A DNA stretch of 64,000 bases from Trematomus loennbergii (Eukaryota; Chordata; Actinopteri; Perciformes; Nototheniidae). This document shows positions 46,330 to 58,110 of the stretch, in pieces (positions within the stretch are counted from its first letter, which is position 1; every line of letters begins with the position of its first letter). The stretch spans positions 62,001 to 126,000 of the forward strand of contig JAAOOA010000328.1 in the NCBI GenBank assembly GCA_012861695.1, in the 5' to 3' direction. A model generated the notes under the pieces. That model saw nothing but the letters and a program-made list of their open reading frames with translations. It ran no database searches and was not told the DNA's origin. A program made the position numbers and the translations under genes.

Positions 46330-47420
46330 TCCTTTTATTCATATTTCATTTTTACATACTAAATTAAGAACGGCAGACATTACAACAACAGCTGTGCACG
46401 TATTTGACAACCCAAACACAATTAACAATGCAATACAGCTATAGATACAAATAGAGAAATAATATAAAAAAAATTGTCATTTGACCATTTGTCAGACCGG
46501 TTCCTCTCAATCAGTTACTATTCCTTTTCGCTGGTTTGAATCTTAAACATTCTATTTTTGGCATTTCCAAAATATGTGTGCATGTGTGTATGTGTGCATC
46601 AGAGGCCAACGCCTCTGATTCTCCACATTCTCTCCAGCACAGAGGGTTTGTATTTAGGTATTTACTCTGAATCTTAGGTGTGAAATCTGATCAAATGTTT
46701 CCATGAGTATTCTCTCCATGTCCGTGAGTTGGCTGATGATGTTTCTTCCACATGTGTTGCCAATCATCATCTGACATGGTTCTGTTTCCCTTTTCTATAT
46801 TTAGTTGAATGTTTATTTGTGGACAATAGTTTGTATAGAGCAGTTATGATTCTGACTTTGGTTTCTTGTATGAATTAGTCATGATTTGAATCACACCACT
46901 CACTTCAGCAGAGGACTCTCTTTTAATTTGCTTTTATAGTAGTCCCTTATGTGTAAGTACCTGTAGAAGTCATGTTTATCTAGATCATATGTATCCTTAA
47001 ATGAGCTCCCCTCTGTATCCTCCGGTATGCCGAAGGTTCTGATGTTCTTTCTTCTTGATCTTCCCTCCAAGTCCGTTCATTTTCCTAGCATCTGTCGTGT
47101 ATGATCCGACATTCCCCAGAGTGCACTGTTAGCCACTGACTGGCACTCTTCCAACTCAGCTATGCATGACTGGGCTTCGCTAACACTCATTTTCTGTGTC
47201 TGCAGTTCGTTGTGATTTTCTGTGAGCTTACTGTATAATTCTTGCCGGAGGTTATTGATTTCTTCCTTCACCTCCTTCTTCAGTTCATCTAGCTGCTAGC
47301 CCGGCACGTACAGTAGCATATCACCACTCATTTCTTACTTTTTTTTGTCGAGTAGTTGACTTCGTGAGAGAGTTGGTTAACTTGTGTCCTCTCACTCCAC
47401 CATCATACCGGAAGTCATGC
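46330..47420 (-). mobile_element. L1-type LINE fragment, internally deleted
   Basis: Minus strand: ORF1 start with a coiled coil (EEINNLRQELYSKLTENHNE, 47271-47077), then after a shift RSRRKNIRTFGIPEDTEGS. It jumps to an ORF2 3' piece (DKHDFYRYLHIRDYYKSKLK near 46960) and the C-terminal region around 46560-46660. Inserted between LRR exons. Confidence 0.7.
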
Positions 47421-47652
47421 TAACTGTTTCTCAAAAGGAACTGTGATAGATGTTAGTTGTAAAAAGCCAATTTATGTATTTAATACTTCGTAAACGATAA
47501 CGTCTGAATAAAGGTCATCTGAAGTAATATCAGTTTTACATGATAACGTTTACTTTCTGAAGAAGACAGATTTTGTTCCCATTCATTTTAATGTTGAGTA
47601 ACACTTCTGATTATAAATGGATTTTTATCCTCATCATGTTTTCTTTATTCAG

Positions 47653-47822
47653 ACTGAGCTGCTGCAGGTTGTCAGAGAACAGCTGTTCTGCTCTGATCTC
47701 AGCGCTGAAGTCCAACATCCATCTGAGAGAGCTGGACCTGAGTCTCAACGATCTGAAGGATTCAGATGAGAAGCTGCTGAGAGATCTTCTGGGAGTCCAG
47801 ACTGCAGACTGGAGACTCTCGG
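47653..47822 (+). pseudogene. NLRC3-like LRR exon 3, one base short
   Basis: 170 bp instead of 171. It reads [20 protein letters not shown] and [20 protein letters not shown]; then a base is missing near 47793 (CTGGGAGTCC) and the SPDCRLETL end is out of frame. Confidence 0.85.
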
Positions 47823-48258
47823 GTCAGTAAGGGGTCTCTGCTGGTTCAGCAGTATTGTATGAAACTCAGGGAGGTGTTTCTCTCACTGGGGAATCACAAC
47901 AGATCAGTGATGTTACCCACTGACTGCAGGCTCTTTCATTCTTCCATCAACTATAGAAGGCCAGCTGGAAATGCAAAGCCACACTTGAATAAGTAATCAA
48001 CTCTCTAACAGACATATGGGATTTGACAGAAGAGTGGAAAAGGTAGTCTGTTTTTTATGGATGTTTTTAGTTTCTAGACTGATGACTGGTTACTTCCTGT
48101 AATGCAGCTGAGAGCTGTGGCAGGCAGTCGTAGTGTTTGCAGAGAAGATATGATGGGATGTAAAGCATGAGATCAGTCAGGACTCTGAAGCTGACTCAAA
48201 GAACAAACACTTATTTTAAACTGGATCTAAAACTGTTGGATTGTGTTCATCCCTACAG

Positions 48259-48299
48259 GATCAGAGCTGAGTGGATCAGAGCCAAGATCCAGAAGACCT
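48259..48299 (+). CDS. NLRC3-like short 3' exon
   Basis: 41 bp between CCTACAG and GTGAGT: ATCAGAGCTGAGTGGATCAG and on. Short exons of this kind follow the LRRs in NLRC3-like genes. Confidence 0.5.
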
Positions 48300-48454
48300 G
48301 TGAGTACTGAATATCCTCCATTCATCAAGATATGAAACTCTTTAATGGAGCATGACCTCAGAGGAAAACAAACTTGTTTCTCTCTCTTCATCGTCATCGT
48401 TTCTCCTTGTTTTGTTATCATCATTATTCTCTCTCTCTCTCCTTCTCCTCTCAG

Positions 48455-48482
48455 GTGACAGGAAGTGAAGACACACAGAAAG
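48455..48482 (+). CDS. NLRC3-like short 3' exon, last recognised
   Basis: 28 bp after CTCCTCTCAG (GTGACAGGAAGTGAAGACAC...) before GTGAGAGG. In relatives it leads to a B30.2 exon or the 3' end; none is found downstream here. Confidence 0.5.
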
Positions 48483-48699
48483 GTGAGAGGTCGTACCAAG
48501 TGAAGTTTATTTATTGAGCTTTTCACCACTGAATAAAATGTAGTTATTGCTCAGTGTTTTTCTGGGATTCAAATCTGCAAGCTCAGGTTTGATTTGTTCT
48601 GAGTTCATTTATTACTGGGCTAGTTTGAGTTGAAAGAGGAGCGTGGAGGCATTTTGGAAAATAAAGAAGAAGGCTGCAGCTGATGAGAGACTTCCTGTT

Positions 48700-49450
48700 A
48701 GCTCTCCTCAATATTAAGTGAAGTGACAGTATATTTTCCATCCATCTTCCACCTCTGATCTGGAGTCAGGTAGCGGAGGTGGCTGCTCCAGCAGAGGGCC
48801 CCTTTCCCATCAGCCAGCTCTGACTGGTGGATCCAAGCAGCTCCCAGTCCAGTGTGGAGATATAATCCCTCCACCTGGTCCTGGGTCTGCCCCTCGGTCT
48901 CCTTCAAGCCTAGGATGTGCCTGGAACGTCTCTAGGGAGGCTCCCAGGTGGCATCCTTACCAGGTGCCTAAACCACCTCAACTGACTTCCTTCTACGCGA
49001 AGGAGCAGCAGCTCTACCCCGAGTCCCTCCCATGACTGACCTTGTTCTTTCGGTCATGATGAAGTGAGGGTAGGAATGAAGATGGACGGTAGCCTTTGCC
49101 TTCTGGCTCAGCTCACTCTTGTCACAACTGTGCGGTAAAGCGACTGCAATATAGTTCCCGCTGATTCTCTAACCCATCTTCAGTCCATTGTTCCCTCAAG
49201 ACCCCGAGATACTTGAACTCCTTCACTTGGGGTAAGGACTCATTCCAAACTCGGAGTGGACAGTCCATCGGATTCGTGCTGAGAACCATGGCCTCAGTTT
49301 TGGACGTTCTGATCCTCTTCCCAGCCGCCTCACACTCGGCTGTTAACCGATCCAATGAGTGCTGAAGGTCGCAGACCGATGAAGCAATCCCTACATCGGT
49401 CTGCGATACTTGAACTCCTTCACACCAAAACCCCCCCTCCCGGCTCACTG
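48700..49450 (-). mobile_element. Rex3/RTE-like LINE 3' end
   Basis: The minus-strand frame 49448-49122 has RLTAECEAAGKRIRTSKTEA and VKEFKYLGV, the RT thumb region of fish Rex-type LINEs. The stretch 48920-49020 (GGGAGGCTCCCAGGTGGCAT..., CCACCTCAACTGACTTCC) is the familiar Rex3 3' segment. 5'-truncated. Confidence 0.75.
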
Positions 49451-49660
49451 TTTGAAGCGTCGCTCTGTAAAAACAGGAGAGAGAGAGAGTTTTGAGTAGC
49501 TCCCCACAGAGGGCTTGCTTAAACGTCAGCTGACACCGCTCCGTCCAATGGACCTGAGGAAGCCTTTCAGGTCAGATTTGTCTGGAGGCTCAGCTCAGAA
49601 AGGCTGCAATACAGAAGCCAGTCAGCAACATAAACTCCCTGACCTCTTTTTCTGTGTTCT

Positions 49661-52206
49661 GGGGCCTCATTTATAAACGGTGCGTGCGCTCAAAAGATGG
49701 CGTACGCCAGTTTCTACGCAATGTTTGCGATTTATAAAAAACAAACTTGAAGGGGAAATGTGCGGTCCTCCACGCAAACTCTGACCCATGCATACGCACT
49801 AAGTACAACAACGGGAGAGACGAGAAACTGCGACACCGTTGGCAGAAGGAAGAATGGAGAGAATATGTGGAAATAATACCATCAATAAAATGTTACCTCT
49901 CATTTATCCAATATGAAGAATTCATTTTCAACATTGATTAAAGCCAATCTTAAAATGATTAAACAAACGCCTGTTTGAGACTCCTCAGTGCACACAAACA
50001 CATAACTTGGAGAAATAAATAAATACGGAAATGTTATTGATCACCCCTCGATTATGTTCTCTTGTTAAGAAATGTTTTCTCATAAATGATGCGTTAAGCA
50101 GGAGGACAGAATTACTTTAAACTGACGCCATTTTGCATTTCTATAGGTTAGATGAGTGGTTCCCAAACTTGTTGTGCCCAAGGCACACCAAAGGACAAGT
50201 AAAAATCTCAAGGCACACCTATTGTGCAAAATAGCCATTATAACACGTGTTATCACTCATATCATGTAAAATATCTGTAAATGTGCATAATTATTTACTA
50301 ATGCCAAATAAAATGTGACAAAGACAACTATATTACTCATGAAATATTTATTAACGAAATATTTCAGAAATTAATTTGAAACTTTATCAAATTAGGCTTC
50401 ATCAAAGCAGCAACACACTCATTTAAACCAGACAGGTCACACAATTAAAAATTGTGGAGGATCAGGCTTTGGTGGTCGGCTCCCATCTCGGCGCACAGCT
50501 GGGAGAAGAGGCGAGATTTCAGGGCCTTGATTTGATGTAATTCACCATCTGCACCTGATTCAGCACCTCAGTCAACTCCGGGGCCATGGTTTTGGCAACT
50601 AATGCCTCTCTATGCAAAATGCAGTGGTTTGTCACGATATGTGGGTTTTGTGCTCTCACCTTAGCAATAAATCCTTTCACTCTCCCCGTCATGCTTGCCG
50701 CGCATCTGTGCAAAGACTGACGCACATATTCCAGGTCAGACTGTTCTCTTTTAAATAGTTATTAGTTACCCTGAATATTTCTTCTCCCGTAGTATGGCTT
50801 TCCATTTCTTTGCAAAAGAAAAATGTCTCTTTGATAGAGTCAGCATCAACATATCTGACGTTTGCCAGAAGTTGGGCAGCCCCACTTATGTCAGTAGATT
50901 CGTCTATTTGTAGGGAAAATCTGCCGCTCGCCTGCAGTGCCATAAGACAGGTAACTTTCATGATACTGTCTACTGACAGTTTTTTTCCTCTTTTCTTTCG
51001 GTGGTGGGTTGTCGGCAGTCTCTGCACTGGTGGTTGGTGGTTTGCTCCGCACAAGAAAGTGCTCCATTTTCCCTCTTGCGTGTTTCTCTGTTTTAATGTT
51101 GTCCTTCAGCCTTCGATGTGTCACGGTCTTATAATTCCCACCTGCAACTGCGTTAACAGCGAAATATGGGGTTCTGTGAGGATTTTTTTTAAAGAATTGT
51201 TTTTAGGTATAGAGTTTGCCTCTGTATTATGAAATGAGTGCATACAAAGTACTGATATAGTAAATTAAAAAATAATTATTTTTGTGTAGTTGTATATTGC
51301 AATAATAACGTATGGTTGTCACAAAATCCCACGGCACACCCGGACTTGCGCCGCGGCACACCATTTGGGAACCACTGGGTTAGATAGATACAAGCATGGT
51401 TTTATATACTATCACGTTTAATCGTGTTTTATGCCGTTTGCCAAGACTTGATAAGTGGCTCGTAAAACCCAGGAGGTATGGAAACTAAGAACACCATATG
51501 TGGTAAACAGCTAATATAACACAACACATTGTATTTCCTTTAACTGGTGGATTATGGATATATAGTTGCTGATCGACAGCTGGAACACAAACCACCAAAT
51601 ACAACACAATCATTCAGATCCAGTCGTCATGACTACACTCCGGAGGGATTCCCCCATCATTTCTTACAGTTTCTCATCAAGGGGGGGGTCTCCTGTCCCC
51701 GGGACAAACACACTGCCTGAGGAAGGTTATGTGTATTTCTTTTGTCATTAACTTTTTTCGGACCACTTATTTATTTATGTTGGTGACGATCCGACCTCCA
51801 TGCTGCTACTCTGGTTCAAACTGCATCCACCAAACTATATGATTTATCTCCACCTCCCCAAAATAACCATAATCTGACACGGTGTGAGATGTCTTTTTTA
51901 GCTGTTCTATCCTCATTTCCTGCGATCTTCTTCATGCAGTCAGTCACAATGAATGAATGAATGGATGAATGAATGGGCGTTTCTTTGACTATTTATAGGC
52001 AAATATGGGCGTTACTTGAAGCCTGCAAAAGCTGTGCCGCATTTCGAGTTGATTGTGATTTATAAAGGGAAACCGGCGTAGGACGTGCCGGTGCCGGTAC
52101 GCAGTCTTTTATGAATCGGAAAATGTCTGTGCGTATTTATTTGCTTTGTCCTACGTAAGCGACCTTCCCACGTCAATCCTATGCAAGGCTTTATAAATGA
52201 GGCCCC
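49661..52206 (-). mobile_element. DNA transposon B with GGGGCCTCAT termini
   Basis: Same family as 1700-2994 but inverted: GGGGCCTCATTTATAAA at the left, TTTATAAATGAGGCCCC at the right. It shares the internal 51566-51751 frame with 2138-2323. A hAT element splits it at 50154-51377; without that it would be about 1.3 kb. Confidence 0.75.
50154..51377 (-). mobile_element. hAT element with partial ZBED-type transposase
   Basis: Ends AGTGGTTCCCAAAC and GTTTGGGAACCACT-type with perfect 8-bp duplication GGTTAGAT (50146-50153, 51378-51385). Minus-strand frames carry transposase pieces: FSLQIDESTDISGAAQLLAN (the first catalytic Asp region), FFCKEMESHTTGEEIF, then TGRVKGFIAKVRAQNPHIVT and NHCILHREAL. 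The middle and C-terminal dimerisation regions are deleted. Related to the fish ZBED5/SCAND3-like hATs. Confidence 0.88.
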
Positions 52207-52319
52207 TGGTACTTAAGTAGATGTACTCAGATCTTGTACTTGAGTAAAAGTAGAAGTACTCAGAGCTGGTACTTGAGTAAAAGTAGAAGTACTCAGATCC
52301 GTAACCACGCCAAAAACAA
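52207..52319. repeat. TACTTGAGTAAAAGTAGAAG repeats
   Basis: Three units of GTACTTGAGTAAAAGTAGAA plus GTACTCAG, a common end sequence of fish non-autonomous DNA elements; it recurs loosely at 58140-58190. Confidence 0.6.
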
Positions 52320-52585
52320 TAAAGAACTAAGTTCTATCTCACACAGGCTCCGTCCTCTACTGGACTCTATGGGTACTACTCTTCACCAATAACACGCAAG
52401 CGTTCTCACACTGAATTCACATAAACATAGCCGGCCAATCAGGACGAGCCTACCCGAATGCGCTCGTAGGCCTCACAGTAAGGCAGCTACACCGCTGACT
52501 GTCATCCTTTTCTCTTCAGCGACCGGCGAAACAACACCTAAAAATTACTCAAGACCAGAAAGAAGAAGAAAACGTACCTCTAAGC

Positions 52586-53849
52586 CAGGGGTATTCAACT
52601 AAAATTCAACGAGGTCCAGTTAGAGAAAATCTCCCCATGCAAAGGTCCGGAACATCAACATGTCTAAGTTGCTTTATGAATTAGTGTGATATATATTGAA
52701 GTAGCTGTAGCTTTATCAACGTCTGCATGTAATCAACAACTGAAAAGTACTAAAGAAAGTACAATTCATAAACAACAATATTTATTGTCAATTAACATTG
52801 AACTATACAGATATACAGTAAAATACTGTGGATATGTGTAATGTTCCTCTCTGGCTGCATTTAAAAATAAAATAGAGAAAATAAATAAAATAGCTTTTGA
52901 AAATGTGTGCATCTTAAAAAGTGCTTAATTTTAGATAAATAAAATAAAGTGTAGCAGCAGCTTGCGTTTCCCTTTTTCTTTGTTAACCGTTTCACATCAT
53001 GACCTAACAGTTTCAGACGATTATAGAACAATATCAGTCTTTACACATCATAACAATTGAACAGTTTTAAAGTTTCTCTTTCTTTCCCTCTTATATTGCA
53101 GTCCCTCACTCACTTTTCTTTAATTCAGTGCGAGAATTGAGCTTGAGCTTGTCCTGCCAGGAGTTTAGATCTGGGCTGAAATGGTGTCAGGGCCATTCTC
53201 ATACACATGCAGGTGCTCATTGGTTAGCCTCGGTTAGCCTGCCCTGGAACCATATTTAGTTTTAATTTTGATCCTGGTGGACTGATCATATTGGGCTCTG
53301 AGACTGCTTATTTTTTGTGACCTCAGTTCTGACTTGAGAGGGAATGTTTGGTCAAACACTTTGTGTTTTGTCTCATAGTGGCGTTTTGGCACTTTTAATG
53401 AGCGCCACGGTCTCTGAACAAATGAGACACACTGGCTCTGTGCTCCCAGTGGGCAGGATGAACATGAATGAGTCCACTCAGGGTTAAAAGCTCTGTTCTC
53501 ACTGTCCACTTTCCTCTTCTTGGAGAGCGCCATGTGTCATTATTTGTCTCTCCCTGTCTGCCGCTAACACGCCTGTTCACTCTCCTCTCCGCTTCTCTCC
53601 CTGTATCGCTAATTATTCTCTTCACTCACTTTCCTCTCCGCTTCTATCTGCCGCTCACTCGTCTCTTCTTCTGTGTTTCTCTCCCTGTATCGCTCACTCG
53701 TCTCTTTCGCCCCCTGTCGGCAGCGGTTAAAATAGAATCGCCCCGTCAAAATTGAAATCCCCTATTAATGTATTGATTATAGGTCCGGGTCCGTATAGGT
53801 CGGCGTCTGGGTCCGGATCCGGACCGCGGTCCGCCTGTTGCGACCCCTG
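52586..53849 (-). mobile_element. hAT element with transposase N terminus
   Basis: CAGGGGTATTCAACT... CGACCCCTG with perfect 8-bp duplication CTCTAAGC (52578-52585, 53850-53857). It lies in the 5' part of the DIRS element. CT-rich repeats at 53560-53720 repeat CTCACTCGTCTCTT. Confidence 0.9.
53234..53533 (-). pseudogene. hAT transposase N terminus (GTF2IRD2/ZBED-like)
   Basis: The ATG at 53533 gives MALSKKRKVDSENRAFNPEW, then a damaged BED-type finger region and VPKRHYETKHKVFDQTFPLK, SELRSQKISSLRAQY. This is the start of the hAT transposase also domesticated as GTF2IRD2. The catalytic part is absent. Confidence 0.8.
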
Positions 53850-53872
53850 CTCTAAGCAAACAAGTCCTAGAA

Positions 53873-55138
53873 TGGAGTCACCGTTGCAGGAACCCCGTAT
53901 CTGCCCTTCATACCCTGGGTTAATAGTGGACGCTGATCCCCACCAGCTCTGTTTTGAGTGCCTGGTAGCAGACCACACCGAAGATGGCGTGGAACTATCG
54001 CCATCCTGCGCTGCCTGCCGAGCATTCCCGCAGCGGAGACGCCAGCACCAGTGGGACCACTTCAGGAGCATCTACATCTCGTCGCACTGCGACGAGACCG
54101 ACGACCCTGAGCTCGAGTTGGTGGACATGGGGGACCATGATATGGCCGAGGCGACGCCACCAACATTCACCATCTCAGTCATGCAGACTATGACTCCGTT
54201 TGCCGAGGAGGAAGTAGATGACTTCGCATCGATGTCTGGCACTTCCGGCCGGCGCAACCGGCTTTTGTCTCGCCCCCGTTGCCAGATATCTGTCAGTGTG
54301 TGGAGGTGTCGTGGCAACAGCCACTGAAGACGAGATTTCCAGTGGCAGGAATGGTGGGCTTTCTGAGGGTGCAGGGCCGCACAGAGACCTCGTATCCCGG
54401 CGTGCCCCCCCTCCATGAGAGCCCGGCAGCACATCTGCTCCCACAGGCAGCAGGGTGGGCGGAAAACAGAAAACCTCTGCCCCGCTGACGCCTGACAGGG
54501 ATACGCTGGAATATTTCGATAAAATATTCCGGCTGGGAGCACAGCTGGCCATGGCCGCTAATAACATGGGTGTGCTGGGTGTCTCACTGATTGCCCCTCC
54601 GCAAGATGCCCCCACCTCACCGGCTCAGACTGATTATTTGGCCGTGTGATGTCCCTGGCTACAGTGGGATCACGGCACGTCTGGCTGGGACTCACGGCAC
54701 TCTCCAAGAAAGATCGTGATGATCTCCTAGGAGCCCCCGTGTCTACGGAAGGGCTCTTTGGATCGATATCATCGGTCACGCAGCGTTTCAAATGCCTAGA
54801 TGAGGAGAATTCGCTGCTTAGCCTCATCCTGCCTCTTGCTCATCCTCAAAGTAGCGCCACTGTGAGGAGGAGGGATAGGCGCCGGTACAGAGCACCCATG
54901 GCTCCCGCCGCTTCATCTATCCCCCCGGCCGGTCCGTCGGAACCGGCTCAACACCGGCACCCGCGGAGACAGGCTGCGCGTTTTCAGCCGGGCTCTGTTC
55001 GGGCTCTGCGTCAGCAGAGCTCCAGATTGGAGTGGAACATCATCCCAAAAGTGACAGGCTGTGGGAGGAGGCGTCCCGGCGGCGAGGTCTGTGTGTCCTA
55101 CCAGACGCGAGAGCAGTTCTTCCGCCCTCTCTCTCTAT
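53873..55138 (+). pseudogene. DIRS Gag-like protein
   Basis: The ATG at 53873 (MESPLQEPRICPSYPGLIVD) leads to the Cys-rich CFECLVADHTEDG...SCAACRAF motif, seen at the start of fish DIRS Gag. After shifts near 54000 and 54300 it continues with RDTLEYFDKIFRLGAQLAMA (54493), WLGLTALSKKDRDDLLGAPV and STEGLFGSISSVTQRF (54680-54790), and an Arg/Pro-rich tail. Function: particle protein of the retroelement. Confidence 0.7.
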
Positions 55139-55250
55139 AATAATGTGTATAAATATGTTGGTGTAGAAAACAATGTTTTGAACAAATTACAGTTATCAAA
55201 GAGCAAGATTAATTTCTCTCCACAATCCCACATATTCCCATAACGTCTCG

Positions 55251-55868
55251 TTGAATTCGGCAAGAACCGTTTCATACAACGTTAACTGGGCACCCATTGT
55301 GATACACTGTCACAAACTCGCAGCCCCCACTCTAACTCCAGTAAAGGAGGCAGCGGATGGGCGCGTTCAGCCATCCGCTTGTGAAGAGTTTTTTGCAGGG
55401 GGTCAGGAGACAACGCCCAGTGGGGCATGTCTCCACCCCACTTTGGTTACAGAACCGTTTGAGCCTCTGGAGCACTCCTCTCTGAAGGCGCTTTCATTGA
55501 AAACAGCTTTGCTGCTTGCATTGACTCAGACCGTACCCCTCCTTTGTTCCCAAGAACCTAAGGAGTTATTTCAGGTCGAGGGTTATACAGCTAGACGGAT
55601 TTAGTCTTCCACCCCATGAAGGGGACAGGGAGGCACAATTGCATCTCCTCTGCCCAGTTTGTGCGTTGGCGTGTTATGTAGGGCTCACAGCTTCTATTAG
55701 ACGTACTGAACAGCTGTTTGTGTGCTTTGGGGATGGTGTGGCCGGTAAAGCTCTGTCCAAGAAACGCCTAGCAGGATGGCTTTGCGAGTGCATCTCACAT
55801 GCCTATAGGCAGGCGGGGAGAGCCTTCCCCACTGGGGTCCATGCACACTCTGACTCCCCTTGGACATA
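55251..55868 (+). pseudogene. DIRS tyrosine recombinase fragment
   Basis: EPFEPLEHSSLKALSLKTALLL is the start of the catalytic domain. The ARR of the first catalytic Arg motif is replaced by LTQTVPLL sequence, then a break. CPVCALACYVGLTASIRRTE, QLFVCFGDGVAGKALSKKRL and AYRQAGRAFPTGVHAHS follow; the last ends in the HxxR region, with the Arg lost at a shift. Inactive. Confidence 0.75.
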
Positions 55869-55897
55869 ATACACTTACATTTTCCCATGTTCCTTAA

Positions 55898-56839
55898 AGG
55901 AAACCTATCATGCTATATTTAAATGATATATTGTAGGGCCATACCTATATAAGGTATATTTATACGTTTCTGTTTTCAAAATACCAAACAGATCATGCAT
56001 TTTAGCCATGCCTCATTTCGCTCTATGTGCTGTTTGCTGTCTAGGGGTCTGATTCTGCTGACCACGCCCCCCTGCAGGAGAGGGGAGACGTGCTCTGATC
56101 AGCTGCTGGGCTGTCAGAAGAGGGGGAGAAAAAGAGATCTCCGTCCTCCGTGTTTTATTATAGAGTCGTTATTCATTTGTTTTAAAGCTCAATAAATAAC
56201 AAAGAAGACCTTTGACCGGCACTTTTCTAATTTTTTCTGGAAGATTTAAAGTTTAACGGACATCTTGACCGGCGAAACAAACTGAAACTCTGCCGCACGG
56301 TCCCCTCGTTCCTTGGAAGAGGCGGAGAGGTGGGTGTTTGTCATCTGCTGGTGGACTAACCGGAGAGAGTTACAGTGCTTGCCTCGACGGGGAGGGATTG
56401 CATTGAATTAAAGCAGCAGGAGCAAACGCTTGCCTCGGGGAGGGAGAAAGAAAGCCACAGCGGAGAATAAACAGAAGGGTAACCATGGTAACCAAGTCTT
56501 CTTCGCTGCTTTTGTGGCAGACTACAGCGCCACTTACAGGCCTGGCATATGTACTCCAGCGTCTCCAGCGCTTTCGAACGGCAATGGCCGTGGCTGTCTC
56601 CTCCTGATTGGTGGAGTTGGCCCAATAGCCGTAGCGCCACCGTCCTGACGTCAGGACAGTGTTCAAATCTGGATCAGTTTTTATCAGATCCGTTGCAGCC
56701 CCTTTTTTAGAGATTTGGGTATGGAGGAAAATAGAGAGGGTTTGTGTTTTTCTGACACTTGGTGAGTTCCCTGGAACACCGGGGACACATATTCATGTAG
56801 AAAAGACGTACAAAGTGCATTTTGCATGATAGGTCCCCT
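55898..56839. mobile_element. TTAA-flanked DNA transposon (Kolobok/piggyBac-like MITE)
   Basis: TTAA (55894-55897), AGGAAACCTATCATGC ... GCATGATAGGTCCCCT, TTAA (56840-56843). 942 bp without a transposase. It contains the ~100-bp segment shared with the palindromic element (56165-56270). It splits the DIRS 3' part. Confidence 0.8.
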
Positions 56840-57144
56840 TTAAGGACCCGGGAAATGTGGTGCGCAGTGTGTTTTATCACTTGCTCTGACACCTGCAGGG
56901 TTGAGCTATGGGCTTATCCAGAACAATTAGGCTCTACCCTGCCAGGTAAGCTACGGCGCGACTTCTCAAAGGTGACAACCGGATGGTAGGAAGTTGGGTG
57001 TGATGGCTGTCAACCAAAGGCTGATCAGGAGCAGTGTGGTGGGTCGATGTTGTGAGGCGACAGGTCATTCATTCATCGGGGCTCCTCCCACTGTAACCAT
57101 AGAGTCCAGTAGAGGGCGGAGCCTGTGTGAGATAGAACTAGGGT

Positions 57145-57665
57145 TACAATACGTAACCATCGTTATTCGTCACTCTCACACACATACCCCGTTAGCTCTC
57201 TCTTAGCATTTCCTGTCTCTCCCTCTAGGAACGTCCCTTGCCGACTCCCAACCAATCAGACGACACTCTCTCACTCACCTCACAGCAACAAGTCAAAAGA
57301 CCTGTCTATCAAAACAGTGACACGTTTGCTGACATTCTGTAAAATGTAAATAGACTCTGAACAATAAAACACATGAAAACATCAACAATATAACCAGTCC
57401 GTTACAGTGATATCATCAAAATATAGTGAAAGTAGCGACAGTAAAAGTAGTCATTGTGCAGATTGGTCCATTTCAGAATAATATATATGATATGTTTTAT
57501 AATGATTGATCATGAAAGTGTTCTCAAAGCTGGTAAAGGTGCAGCTAGTTTGAATGACTTTGTATACTGCAGGGTAGCTTGTGGATTTACTCCAGGTGGA
57601 ACTAAAGTCTGATTTAACACTTGGTTATATTTCACATCATTCATCCACATCTGTGAAGTAACTAA
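57145..57665. other. Sequence without a recognised gene
   Basis: AT-rich; nothing identified. Confidence 0.4.
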
Positions 57666-58110
57666 AGGTATTAATACATGGAGTGGAGGAGAAGTACACC
57701 ATGTACCTCTGAACTGTAGTGGAGGAGAAGTACACCATGTACCTCTGAACTGTAGTGGAGTAGAAGTACACCATGTACCTCTGAACTGTAATGGAGTAGA
57801 AGTACACCATGTACCTCTGAACTGTAATGGAGTAGAAGTACACCATGTACCTCTGAACTGTAGTGGAGTAGAAGTACACCATGTACCTCTGATCTGTAGT
57901 AAAAGTACACCATGTACCTCTGAACTGTAGTAAAAGTACACCATGTACCTCTGAACTGTAGTAAAAGTACACCATGTACCTCTGAACTGTAGTGGAGTAG
58001 AAGTACACCATTTACCTCTGATCTGTAGTAAAAGTACACCATGTACCTCTGAACTGTAGTAAAAGTACACCATGTACCTCTGAACTGTAGAGGAGTAAAA
58101 GTACACAGTA
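57666..58110. repeat. Minisatellite of GTACACCATGTACCTCTGAA units
   Basis: About 12 units of 30 or 36 bp; the longer ones carry TGGAGTAG or TGGAGGAG. The array includes the palindromic GTACACCATGTAC. A 312-codon minus-strand frame across it is an artefact. Confidence 0.92.

Larger units (their letters stand above)
52329..57140 (+). mobile_element. DIRS-like tyrosine-recombinase retroelement, internally deleted
   Basis: Inverted termini: AGTTCTATCTCACACAGGCT and on (52329-52371) against its inverse at 57099-57140, about 43 bp with few mismatches. DIRS elements have inverted rather than direct terminal repeats. The coding part is Gag-like (53873-55138) then a tyrosine recombinase (55251-55868); RT and RNase H are missing. 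Two later insertions split it: hAT 52586-53849 and TTAA element 55898-56839. Confidence 0.75.

Noticed and set aside
53752..53872. N-terminal extension of the DIRS Gag frame upstream of 53873
   Set aside because: Lies in the hAT right end (to 53849); the ATG at 53873 fits DIRS Gag.
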